A model generated the notes under the pieces. The model ran no database searches and had not been told where the DNA came from. It saw only the letters and a program-made list of their open reading frames with translations. From assembly GCA_964408435.1 (NCBI GenBank), contig CAYOZL010000043.1, positions 1 to 19,850 of the forward strand: a DNA stretch of 19,850 nt, in the 5' to 3' direction. Of this stretch, positions 6,881 to 14,602 are shown piece after piece (position 1 is the first letter of the stretch; every line of letters begins with the position of its first letter). The position numbers and the translations under genes are program-made. This DNA is from CAYOZL01 sp964408435. GTDB lineage: Bacteria; Bdellovibrionota_C; UBA2361; SZUA-149; CAYOZL01.

Positions 6881-7702
6881 CTAAAAAATTCCTTCCAGGT
6901 TTTCTTCAGCACTTTCTAAACTAGGCTGAACAATCACAGTTCCCTCTTCGAGCCCAAGTGCTTGCTCAAGTAACTCAGCCCCATTTTGCTGAAAAATATC
7001 TATACCTAATAAAGAAGAAAGAACAGTTTGGGCCATTACATCATAACCAACTGTATTTGGATGCACACCATCTGGAATATTATAAAGCTCGCATTCTTGT
7101 TGATTAATACAAGTTGTCTCCCAAGCTCTATCTACATCAGCGACTCTCATATTATTAATAATTCCTAGTCTAATAATTTCTTCTGAATAACTATCAGTAA
7201 AAGCTTCTCTTCCAGCTCTATCACAACAGGCATTAGGAATAGTTAGAAAAACAGGTTCTTTATTCAAGGCTCTTGTTACGTTAATTAATCTTTGAGCTAA
7301 TTTATTATAATCTGCACTACTAAGTCTTCTAAAGGAATCATTAGTTCCTTCTTTAATAAGAATATAATCAGCAGATGAGGTTTGAGCCAATCTTGCAAAT
7401 CTAGCAACACCACCAATAGCAAGCTCTTCTCCAGGGAAGCCTTCATTATCAACGAAAACTCCTAGCAAGTTCTCTACTCTAGCAGGATATCCCATTGAGC
7501 CATCAGTAACTGGCGTAGTAAGAACAAGCTCACCAATAGAAGTTCCATCTCCAACTCCAAAAGTTACACTATCTCCAAATGCTAAAAGTCTAACTTCACC
7601 GTCGTTATTAAGATCAGATAACTGAGCCTGGGCAATGTTAGTAAATAGAGGACTAACGAAAAAAACACAGGCAATTAAAAAAAGTATATTTGTTCTAAAC
7701 AT
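6881..7702 (-). CDS. Exported SGNH/GDSL-family hydrolase, copy 2 (intact)
   Basis: A 273-residue protein with a signal peptide to about residue 26 (IAQAQ). SGNH blocks are all present: block I GDSVTFG with nucleophile Ser45, block II Gly in NEGFPGEE, block III GTND with Asn121, and block V DGVHPN with Asp211 and His214. The family contains esterases, lipases and acetylhydrolases acting on lipids or on O-acetylated glycans; the substrate is unknown here. A short acidic tail follows the catalytic domain. It is the first gene of a two-gene operon with the lipoprotein at 6155. Given the neighbouring glycosyltransferase, removal of an acyl group from surface sugars is one possibility, offered as inference. 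Confidence 0.88.
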   Translation of the reverse strand: MFRTNILFLIACVFFVSPLFTNIAQAQLSDLNNDGEVRLLAFGDSVTFGVGDGTSIGELVLTTPVTDGSMGYPARVENLLGVFVDNEGFPGEELAIGGVARFARLAQTSSADYILIKEGTNDSFRRLSSADYNKLAQRLINVTRALNKEPVFLTIPNACCDRAGREAFTDSYSEEIIRLGIINNMRVADVDRAWETTCINQQECELYNIPDGVHPNTVGYDVMAQTVLSSLLGIDIFQQNGAELLEQALGLEEGTVIVQPSLESAEENLEGIF

Positions 7703-7757
7703 TCTATTAAAATTCCAAGAAATACTGCATTTTTATATCAAAATAAATTATGGATTA

Positions 7758-8492
7758 CTAGCTTCTAATAAAAACCAAAGCTTGGCTAACACCTAATTGA
7801 AACTTCCTTTTATGCTCTCTAATTAAAAAAGGCATTTCCTTTTTATTAGTTAAAGTGAAATCTCCTTTTAAAATACTCTGAATTTCTTCCTCAGTAGAGG
7901 CTGTAGTAGAATTCTTACTTAACCAATTCTCTTTATCAGTGAATTGCTCTAACCATGAATAAGGTGAGACTAGAACTAACTTTCCATTCTTTTTAACAAG
8001 TTTTTTTAAAGTATTTAAAAATTCTTCAGGCCTTGGCAAACGGCAAAGTAAATTACAAGCAAGCACTAAATCATTATCAAAGTACTCTTCACTGATATCT
8101 TGTGCATCGCCTTTTAAGAAATTCACTTTATCTGTAAAGATATCTTCAGGTAGGCTAACCTTTATATCCTCATTGAGACTACCTTCTTTTTGAATCTTTA
8201 TGTCTAAAGACTTCTTAACTTTTATTTCATTTGCCGCATCAATAAATGCTTGTGAAAAATCAATACCAGTAACAGAATCAAAATGCTTAGTTAATTCAAA
8301 AGAACTTCTTCCTACAGAACACCCTAAGTCTAATGCTTTTTGACCTTTAAAATCTACTAACTCAGTTACACATCTCTTTGGAAATTCTAGAGCATGCTTA
8401 GGTGCAAAATCATATGGGAACAGATCAGAGCAATTCCCATAATGAAATAATAAGTACTGAGATAAAACTTCTCTATCTTCGTATACACTCAT
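7758..8492 (-). CDS. Ovothiol-type 4-mercaptohistidine N1-methyltransferase (stand-alone OvoA C-terminal-like)
   Basis: A 244-residue class I SAM-dependent methyltransferase with motif I LDLGCSVGR at 54-62 and GIDFSQAF following. The N-terminal YEDREVLSQYLLFHYG and the segments FPKRCV, LACNLLCRLPRPEEFL and SPYSWLEQFT..ENWL are hallmarks, as I remember them, of the family defined by the C-terminal domain of OvoA. That domain puts the N1-methyl group on 5-thiohistidine in ovothiol A synthesis. The sulfoxide synthase part of OvoA is absent and not elsewhere in the window, so it must be encoded elsewhere or the enzyme has another substrate. It lies 18 bp downstream of the aminopeptidase gene, in one operon. 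Confidence 0.85.
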   Translation of the reverse strand: MSVYEDREVLSQYLLFHYGNCSDLFPYDFAPKHALEFPKRCVTELVDFKGQKALDLGCSVGRSSFELTKHFDSVTGIDFSQAFIDAANEIKVKKSLDIKIQKEGSLNEDIKVSLPEDIFTDKVNFLKGDAQDISEEYFDNDLVLACNLLCRLPRPEEFLNTLKKLVKKNGKLVLVSPYSWLEQFTDKENWLSKNSTTASTEEEIQSILKGDFTLTNKKEMPFLIREHKRKFQLGVSQALVFIRS

Positions 8493-8510
8493 AATCAGAG
8501 TTATAAATTA

Positions 8511-9641
8511 CTAAAGTAAATTAAGCATAAACTCAGCTGGCTTGTAATCTTTAATTAAAACATGGCTTTTACCATCTTTAATTAATCTTACTTCTGGAGC
8601 TTTTACTTCTGGAGTTTTATGAGGAGCGAATAAGATATCATCATGAGAAGCGTTAATTGCATACTCGAATTGGTCAGGAGTAATATTTCCACCTAAATGA
8701 TCGCTTCTTCCAGTTGCAATATGAAAAGTTCCTAGCACTTTCTCATCTTGAATGTCCGCTCCAGAAACTGGTAATACCTGCGTTCCAAAACCAAGCTCTC
8801 CAATTAAGCCTACTGCAGGGTCTTTTTCTAACTTCTCTGTATATTCCTTATAAGTTTGCTCACTACCTGATAGAAACTTAGCAGATGTGATTCTACCACC
8901 TTCTACATTCATTAATGTAATAGTGCCATCTTCAAATTTATGAGGAAAAGTTCCTTTGGCATCTTGAGGAACATAGTAAATCTCCCCAGCTGGTAAATTT
9001 GCGATGTCTGGCCCTCCTGTGCACAGTCCATGACTTTTTTGAGCATCTTGTTTTCCTAGCTCAATTCTCAATGTTTCTTTTTTCCCAGCAATTTCAAAAT
9101 CAAGCTCTACTGCTTCTGCATTAGTCATTCCAAGTCTAAGTTTTTCAGCCTCCACACTAACTTCATTATAGTCAACTGCTAAACCAGAATTTAGAATAAT
9201 ATCATTAAGGCCGTGAAGAGTTGCTCCTCTAAAACCATACTTTTTAGCAAATGCTGTTAAAGGTGCGGTAGCAGACATTGTAGAAATACAAAGTATGATG
9301 TCATAATTTGTATAAACATCTTTTTCCAAACTAATAGTTTTTCCTTCAGGACTTATTGCTTCATCAGGTAAATCAAGGTTACTGCCTAGAGTCATTTTGT
9401 AAGCAAATATTTCTCCGCCCTCTAAGCCTAGTTTTTCAGCAAGGCCATTTTTAAGCTCACTGTAAAAATACTGGTGTGCTCTATTTTGAATTGGGTAATT
9501 ATCATTGCCTAAAAATTTAAAATCTATAATTTCTTTTGGATCTTCAAAGTCAATTAATATTGCAACTCTTTGGCCTTTTTCTGGATTAAAAACAGTATTT
9601 AATAATCTCTCTAGGCTAAATGGTGGAAAATCTTTGCTCAT
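8511..9641 (-). CDS. M29-like metallo-aminopeptidase
   Basis: A 376-residue cytosolic protein without a signal peptide. The C-terminal half has the features of the M29 (AmpS/PepS/AmpT) aminopeptidase family. NLPAGE gives Glu220, GELGFG gives Glu282, the DEKVLGTFHIATG block gives His307, and NASHDDILF gives His333 and Asp335, matching the usual Glu/Glu/His/His/Asp two-metal site. It is a little shorter than typical members (about 410) and the N-terminal half is less recognisable. AAGAGGG at 9651-9657 precedes the ATG. Its only operon partner is the ovothiol-type methyltransferase, which may mean a role in thiol-histidine metabolism or supply of its amino acids; that is inference. Confidence 0.72.
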   Translation of the reverse strand: MSKDFPPFSLERLLNTVFNPEKGQRVAILIDFEDPKEIIDFKFLGNDNYPIQNRAHQYFYSELKNGLAEKLGLEGGEIFAYKMTLGSNLDLPDEAISPEGKTISLEKDVYTNYDIILCISTMSATAPLTAFAKKYGFRGATLHGLNDIILNSGLAVDYNEVSVEAEKLRLGMTNAEAVELDFEIAGKKETLRIELGKQDAQKSHGLCTGGPDIANLPAGEIYYVPQDAKGTFPHKFEDGTITLMNVEGGRITSAKFLSGSEQTYKEYTEKLEKDPAVGLIGELGFGTQVLPVSGADIQDEKVLGTFHIATGRSDHLGGNITPDQFEYAINASHDDILFAPHKTPEVKAPEVRLIKDGKSHVLIKDYKPAEFMLNLL

Positions 9642-9702
9642 TTGTTTAATCCCTCTTGTTTTATTTCTATTAGATATTTTGGACGTAAATAACCATACTT
9701 TA

Positions 9703-9736
9703 ATACAAAAATATAGTTAACGTATTACAGTTAACT
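9703..9736 (-). terminator. Probable terminator of the feo operon
   Basis: On the minus strand AGTTAAC (9736-9730) pairs with GTTAACT (9721-9715) around an 8-nt loop, followed by TATATTTTTG. The stem is AT-rich and only moderately stable, but it sits just after the last feo gene and before the next promoter region. Confidence 0.5.
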
Positions 9737-9747
9737 TATGTAGTAAT

Positions 9748-9876
9748 TTAACTTAAAGTATCTGATTTATTAGAATCACAGCTATTACATGATTTCTTAG
9801 AATTACTAGTTAAATTCTTATACAAATAAATTAGTGCAAATACGAAACAGATAATAACAATTAGTTTAGATATCAT
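9748..9876 (-). CDS. FeoB-associated small Cys-containing membrane protein
   Basis: A 42-residue open frame: M1, one membrane helix (IVIICFVFALIYLY, about residues 6-19), then a polar tail with CNSC near residues 30-33. Small proteins with one N-terminal helix and a Cys-rich tail are found right after feoB in many bacteria (FeoB-associated Cys-rich membrane protein family), with a suspected role in handling ferrous iron. The start ATG lies 18 bp after the feoB stop, and an AGGAG motif overlaps that stop. The spacing to the ATG (about 15 nt) is long. Cys content is lower than in many family members. Confidence 0.75.
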   Translation of the reverse strand: MISKLIVIICFVFALIYLYKNLTSNSKKSCNSCDSNKSDTLS

Positions 9877-9894
9877 AACAAAAAAAGCTATCTC

Positions 9895-11820
9895 CTAAGT
9901 TAGCACCTTTACTAAATTATAAGTAAAATAAGAAGCCACATAAGCAACTACTGTCATGTAGACAAACATTACTATCGGCCATTTCCAAGTTCCTGTTTCT
10001 TTCTTACAAACTGCAAGTGTAGACATGCACTGACAAGCAAAAATAAAAAAGACCATTAAAGAAAGCATTACTGCTAGGCTAAAGCCTTCTCCAGACTCAG
10101 CTCTTTGAATTAACATTTGAGTTAAAGATTGAGCGCTATCTCCTGTTGAACTTAAATTATAAACAGTTGCAAGAGAGCTAATAAAAACTTCTCTTGCTGC
10201 AAAGCTAGCAAGAATAGCAATCCCTAATTCCCAATTAAAACCAAGTGGTAGAATTACAGGCTCAATGAACTTACCTATTGCACCTGCATAACTTTCTTCC
10301 ACACTTGAGCCAAATGGAAAGCTTGCTAAAAACCACAACACAACTGAGCAGGCTAAAATCACAGTTCCAGCTTCCTTGATAAAAAGCTTAACTCTATCCC
10401 AAACATCTCTAAGGACTAAAACAACATTAGGTTTTCTAAAAGGAGGCATTTCCATTACATAAAGTGCTGGCTCTCCTTTAAAGAAATACTTCTTAAGTAT
10501 AAAAGCAGCTATTGCAGCGACTATTACTCCTAGTAAATAAGCGGCTAAAAGAGTTAAACCTTGTAGGCCTATAAAACCAAATATGCTTTTATTAGGTATA
10601 AATGCAGCAATTAATACTGCATAAACAGGTAATCTTGCACTACAACTCATTAAAGGGGCTACTAAGATTGTAACCAATCTATCGCTTACAGAAGCAATTG
10701 TTCTTGTAGACATAATTCCTGGAACAGCGCATGCAAACGAGCTAAGTAAAGGAATAAAAGACCTGCCTTGTAAACCAACTACTCTCATAACACGGTCCAT
10801 TACAAAAGCAGCTCTGGTTAAATAACCAGAATCTTCTAATAAGCCGATAAAGAAAAACAGCAATGCTATTTGAGGTATAAAGATTATAACACTACCAACA
10901 CCTGCAAGAACTCCATCTATTATTAAGCTTTTAACTAGGCCATCTGGTAGTAGAGTATTTAAATAGTTGCTAGTATTAGAAACAAATGAATCTATTACTT
11001 CCATAGGGTACTGAGCCCAGTAAAAAAGCGCCTGAAATAGAGTTGTCATTAAGAAAATAAATAAAATTAGGCCCCAGACTTTATGAGTGGCAATTTTATC
11101 TACTGTATCAGAGTAACTAAACTCAGATTTTTTATTTACTGAAATTACTTTTTTAACTATCTGGTTAATCCATTTATATCTTGCACTAGCTACAGCTCCA
11201 TAGTTTTTTGCACTTACTAGGCTCTCTTTATCACCACTTTTAAAATGATCTATTGATACAGAGATTAAACTATTGTTTTGATTCGCCCAGGCATATTTTT
11301 TTGAAGATGGTCTTTTATACCTAATAGCTTTAGATATCTCGCTTTTTAAATTCTCTAAACCTTCTTTTTTAGAAGCTACAATGTTTACCACTGGTAAATC
11401 TAATTCTTTAGATAATAAGGTATTATATACTTTAATGCCTGAGTTACTGGCTACATCAACCATATTAAGTGCAACAACTATTGGAATTCCTAAATCTATT
11501 AATTCAGTAAGAAGGTATAAATTTCTTTCTAAATTACTAGCATCTAGCACTACTACAATTAAATCAGGTTCTTGCTCTAAAGATTTTGCCGCAACTTTCT
11601 CATCCTCAGACTCACCACTTAATGAGTAGATTCCAGGCAAGTCATAAATCTCTGCACCTAGACTATCTTGTTCTAAATTAAATTTTCCAACTTTTTTATC
11701 TACAGTAACACCAGGGTAGTTACCCACTTTATACTTAAGACCAGTTATTGCGTTAAATAAACTTGTTTTTCCGCTGTTTGGATTACCTGCTAATGCAATA
11801 GTTGGAATGTTTTGGGACAC
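9895..11820 (-). CDS. feoB: Ferrous iron transporter FeoB
   Basis: A 641-residue inner-membrane protein. An N-terminal G domain has G1 GNPNSGKT, G2 YPGVTVDKK, G3 DLPGIYS, G4 NMVD and G5 ASKK. It is followed by the GTPase-dissociation-inhibitor-like helical region and about ten membrane helices. Two Gate regions with conserved Cys are visible (FACAVPGIMSTRTI with MSCSARLPVY, and FACQCMSTLAVCKKETG). It takes up Fe(II) from the periplasm. It is shorter than the E. coli protein (773) but within the family range. GTG start; the feoA stop TAG overlaps it by one base, so translation is probably coupled. Confidence 0.96.
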   Translation of the reverse strand: MSQNIPTIALAGNPNSGKTSLFNAITGLKYKVGNYPGVTVDKKVGKFNLEQDSLGAEIYDLPGIYSLSGESEDEKVAAKSLEQEPDLIVVVLDASNLERNLYLLTELIDLGIPIVVALNMVDVASNSGIKVYNTLLSKELDLPVVNIVASKKEGLENLKSEISKAIRYKRPSSKKYAWANQNNSLISVSIDHFKSGDKESLVSAKNYGAVASARYKWINQIVKKVISVNKKSEFSYSDTVDKIATHKVWGLILFIFLMTTLFQALFYWAQYPMEVIDSFVSNTSNYLNTLLPDGLVKSLIIDGVLAGVGSVIIFIPQIALLFFFIGLLEDSGYLTRAAFVMDRVMRVVGLQGRSFIPLLSSFACAVPGIMSTRTIASVSDRLVTILVAPLMSCSARLPVYAVLIAAFIPNKSIFGFIGLQGLTLLAAYLLGVIVAAIAAFILKKYFFKGEPALYVMEMPPFRKPNVVLVLRDVWDRVKLFIKEAGTVILACSVVLWFLASFPFGSSVEESYAGAIGKFIEPVILPLGFNWELGIAILASFAAREVFISSLATVYNLSSTGDSAQSLTQMLIQRAESGEGFSLAVMLSLMVFFIFACQCMSTLAVCKKETGTWKWPIVMFVYMTVVAYVASYFTYNLVKVLT

Positions 11821-12197
11821 TAAAGTCGCTCTACTTCTATAGCCTGTGCTTCACACACTCTTAGTGAAAGAGTGTATCCTAGAGTTGATATTGAGATTGG
11901 GTCACCGCCTAATGGTGCTCTTTGTTTTAAAGTTACTTCTTGACCTTGAACTATGCCCATTGAACTTAATTTACAACATAATCTTGGCTCTGATTCGCAA
12001 ACAGATTTTACAATTGCTTTTTGACCAAGAGTTAACTTATCTAAAGTAAAACTTCCTTTTTGCTTTAGCTCTTTAACAACTTTTTTTACAGGACAATCTA
12101 GTGGAGATTCACACTCAAAGTTCTCTGAGTCATCACTCTGTAAATTATCACCCTGTAAATTATTAGTGTCTTGAATTTGTTTTAATACGTTTTGCAC
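11820..12197 (-). CDS. feoA: FeoA with an N-terminal Cys-containing extension
   Basis: A 125-residue protein. Residues about 50-125 form the SH3-like FeoA domain (LTLGQKAIVKSV..., LSSMGIVQGQEVTLKQRAPLGGDPI, YTLSLRVCEAQAIEVERL), a cytosolic partner of FeoB. FeoA is usually about 75 residues; the extra 48 are acidic and carry CESPLDC (Cys29, Cys35). The domain itself has Cys67 and the pair Cys74-Cys75, so a metal or redox site is possible. The start is GTG with no good ribosome binding site. The true start could be further in, but no in-frame ATG or GTG before the domain is better placed. Confidence 0.88.
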   Translation of the reverse strand: MQNVLKQIQDTNNLQGDNLQSDDSENFECESPLDCPVKKVVKELKQKGSFTLDKLTLGQKAIVKSVCESEPRLCCKLSSMGIVQGQEVTLKQRAPLGGDPISISTLGYTLSLRVCEAQAIEVERL

Positions 12198-12213
12198 AGT
12201 CTTATTAAGCTAG

Positions 12214-12251
12214 AAATTTATGATAATACAATCCCTAACTATCATAAATTT
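12214..12251. promoter_or_regulatory. Inverted repeat upstream of feoA (putative operator)
   Basis: AAATTTATGATA (12214-12225) and TATCATAAATTT (12240-12251) are perfect 12-bp inverted arms around a 14-nt spacer, ending 17 bp before the feoA start. The inner TGATA/TATCA halves recall Fur-box half sites (GATAAT/ATTATC), but the spacing is not that of the classical 19-bp Fur box. It could also act as an RNA hairpin in the feoA leader. Confidence 0.5.
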
Positions 12252-12266
12252 GAAATACATGTCTAT

Positions 12267-12304
12267 AGCATGGTTTAACATTTACTTGCTTGCTATACCA
12301 TGCT
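12267..12304 (-). repeat. Inverted repeat between the TonB receptor and feoA
   Basis: AGCATGGT (12267-12274) and ACCATGCT (12297-12304) are perfect 8-bp arms around a 22-nt spacer. It is 25 bp after the receptor stop on the minus strand. Lack of a T tract makes it a poor rho-independent terminator; it may be an RNA processing hairpin or a second regulatory site. Confidence 0.45.
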
Positions 12305-12328
12305 TAAAGTGCTTGTGTTTTTAGCTAC

Positions 12329-14452
12329 TTAGAACGACGCCTGAACACCAAATTGGAAGTTAGCACCTCTTAGAGGAGCAATATCCTTGATAAATGACGT
12401 ATGAACTCTAGCTTCGTCATCTGTTAAGTTAGTTCCTCTAACAAATAGAGATAAATCAACATCATTCTCAAATGCTTCAATTGAAGGAAGTTTCTGCTCT
12501 AAGAATACATTTAGTAAAGTGTATGAATCCGTTGGTAATTCAAATTCAGCAACTCTGTTTTGTGCTGCAACAAATTGAGCCTCTACTCTAGCTAAGAATC
12601 TATCTCTCCAAGAATACCTAAGACCAACTTTAGTTCTAACAGGAGTAATTCTAGGTAAGTCATCATCAAAAGTACGATTCTCTCCTCTTACCATGTCGAA
12701 CTGACCATAAAAATCTAGCTCATTAGAAAGCATTCCAAATAACTCGTGTAAGTGGATAGCATAGTCTAGCTCTACTCCATAAAGTCTTGCATTAACTTGA
12801 TTGTAATCAAAAGCTGGAAGACCATCTTCTTCTGTTCCATTAGGAGAGAGGTTAATGAAGTCGTTATAGTTTTGTAAAAATAAATTTAATGTTCCTGTAA
12901 ATAGCCCAGTATTTTTCTTTAGTGTGAAATCTAGACCAAATACATTTTCAGTATCTAAATCTGGATCACCTACTTCAAAAATTGATCTTGCAACGTGTGG
13001 ACCATCAGCATAAAGCTCAGCAGCAGATGGGGCTCTTTGCGTATAAGAAGCTGTAAGACCTACTTTATAATCACTGTGCCCATTAGGGTCTAGAACTAGT
13101 CCAGCAGAGAAACCAAAAGGAGTGAAACTATCGCTTGCAATATCATTCGGGTCTAAAAGAACGTGTTCAACTCGAGAGCCGAGTTGAACTCGTAATTTAT
13201 CGTTAATTTTATTTTCCTCGAATGCAAATAATGCAAAAGCGCTTCTGTCGTTCTGAGGTATGAAAGCTTCTTCACCAATAGCAGCAAAATTAGCAAATTC
13301 TACCTGTGTTCCAAATGTTCCATTCCAAGAACCTAAAGAATTATTAATCTCATCATGAGCTAGCTCCACTCTTCCTTCAAAAGCATCGTTTGAAAATCTA
13401 GTTCCAATTTCAGCGCCTTCATTCTCAGTGTGGTCGTAATTAGATCCAGCAAGATTAAATTTTAAACTTTTAATGTTATCAAAAGGATTATCAACTCTTC
13501 CTCTGATATCAACCCTTACTTGCTCTAGGCCTATCGTTACTGGGCCTTCTTCCTCCTCTTCTTCTTCTTCTTCATGACCTTCTTCCTCTTCACCCTCTTC
13601 TTCATGACCGTGACCTGGAACTCCATAACTAGACCTAGTAGTTGTAACTCCAAATCCTATAAATCCCCAATCCTTAACGAATGAATTACCAAAGCTTAAT
13701 CCACTTGAACGAGAAAAAGAATTCTCTAAAGTGCCATTTGCATCTGGATCCGCTTCTTCGCCTTCAAGCTCAAGTAATCTATCACTTTCAGCATTACCAG
13801 GAATATCAATATCTTCAGTGTCTAAACTGTAAGCATCTAAATGCCAATTGTAATCATTTTTCTGTCCTTCAATAGCTAGTGCAGTAGTTGATTCATTATC
13901 AGCTGTAGAAGTTCTAAACTGTATATCTCCAGTTAGTTCTCTTCCAACACCAGACTCAGGAATCTTGTTATCAATTACATTTACAACACCAGCAATTGCC
14001 TGACTTCCAAAAAGTAATGTCTCAGGGCCTCTGTGTATTTCAATTCTATCAGCAGTTAATGGATTAGCAGTAACTTGGTGATCTTCACTAGTAGAAGAAA
14101 CATCTAAAGTACTAATTCCATTATTAAGTATCTTAACTCTCTCCCCTCCGTTACCACGAATAATTGGGCGAGAAGCACCTGGACCAAAATAACTTGAACT
14201 TACTCCAACCTCGTGAGAAAGAGCCTCTCCGATTGTTCCATCACCATGAGCTCTAAGTTGCTCTTTATCAACAACTGTAACAGGAGATGCATTATCGATT
14301 AAACTTGGATTAAAAGGGTCAGCGGTAATAACTATTTCATTTAACTGCTTTACTTCTTTTTCAGTTTTAGAATTAGTCTTAGACTCTTGAGCAAAGGCTA
14401 AAGAGGGTAATATTAACAAAGAAAAAATTAAGGTAAAAAGGATTTTAGACAT
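12329..14452 (-). CDS. TonB-dependent receptor, ZnuD-like (probable zinc uptake)
   Basis: A 707-residue outer-membrane receptor. A signal peptide (SLAFA|QES) is followed by the TonB box region EIVITADP and a plug domain (ASPVTVVDKEQL, GASRPIIRGNGGERVKIL, RIEIHRGPETLLFGSQAIAGVVNVID). A beta barrel follows, ending in GVQASF with terminal Phe. The plug segment GVSSSYFGPGASRPIIRG and the following STLDVSSTSEDHQV match what I know of the zinc receptor ZnuD. A His/Glu-rich loop at about residues 277-303 (GHGHEEEG, then GHEEEE) could bind metal. Its neighbours, a Fur-family regulator and feoAB, support metal uptake. GGTGAG precedes the ATG. Confidence 0.85.
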   Translation of the reverse strand: MSKILFTLIFSLLILPSLAFAQESKTNSKTEKEVKQLNEIVITADPFNPSLIDNASPVTVVDKEQLRAHGDGTIGEALSHEVGVSSSYFGPGASRPIIRGNGGERVKILNNGISTLDVSSTSEDHQVTANPLTADRIEIHRGPETLLFGSQAIAGVVNVIDNKIPESGVGRELTGDIQFRTSTADNESTTALAIEGQKNDYNWHLDAYSLDTEDIDIPGNAESDRLLELEGEEADPDANGTLENSFSRSSGLSFGNSFVKDWGFIGFGVTTTRSSYGVPGHGHEEEGEEEEGHEEEEEEEEEGPVTIGLEQVRVDIRGRVDNPFDNIKSLKFNLAGSNYDHTENEGAEIGTRFSNDAFEGRVELAHDEINNSLGSWNGTFGTQVEFANFAAIGEEAFIPQNDRSAFALFAFEENKINDKLRVQLGSRVEHVLLDPNDIASDSFTPFGFSAGLVLDPNGHSDYKVGLTASYTQRAPSAAELYADGPHVARSIFEVGDPDLDTENVFGLDFTLKKNTGLFTGTLNLFLQNYNDFINLSPNGTEEDGLPAFDYNQVNARLYGVELDYAIHLHELFGMLSNELDFYGQFDMVRGENRTFDDDLPRITPVRTKVGLRYSWRDRFLARVEAQFVAAQNRVAEFELPTDSYTLLNVFLEQKLPSIEAFENDVDLSLFVRGTNLTDDEARVHTSFIKDIAPLRGANFQFGVQASF

Positions 14453-14486
14453 ACATACTCACCAAGTTTAAAAATTTACTATCTGG

Positions 14487-14504
14487 TAGCGGTATAAATC
14501 GCTA
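14487..14504. promoter_or_regulatory. Palindromic operator candidate upstream of the TonB receptor
   Basis: TAGCGGTATAAATCGCTA is an 18-bp near-palindrome (7 of 9 positions pair). It overlaps a TATACC that could be the -10 element on the minus strand, 39-44 bp before the ATG. A second inverted repeat (AATCG-CTAA-CGATT, 14497-14510) overlaps it. The likely binder is the Fur/Zur-type regulator encoded just upstream; this is inference. Confidence 0.5.
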
Positions 14505-14602
14505 ACGATTATTGCGAAACTATTGCATTAAGGATTTAGAGTCAAGAGCAATTTGCTCATTTTATTAGTTTTTTTAACTAATATTTTTAATCATTCTATT
14601 CA

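Larger units (their letters stand above)
4811..7592. repeat. Tandem duplication, unit 2
   Basis: The second copy of the block at 2045-4727 contains the glycosyltransferase 3' fragment, paired repeats, sigma-54 promoter, pilin 3, lipoprotein copy 2 and most of hydrolase copy 2. It is slightly longer than unit 1, mainly because of the pilin remnant at 6062-6133. Confidence 0.85.

Noticed and set aside
1..7702. Mobile element as cause of the duplication
   Set aside because: No transposase, integrase, terminal inverted repeats or target-site duplications are visible at the junction or the outer ends.
11381..12049. Plus-strand frames inside feoB and feoA (82 and 67 aa)
   Set aside because: They lie wholly opposite well-supported genes and show no family features or ribosome binding sites.
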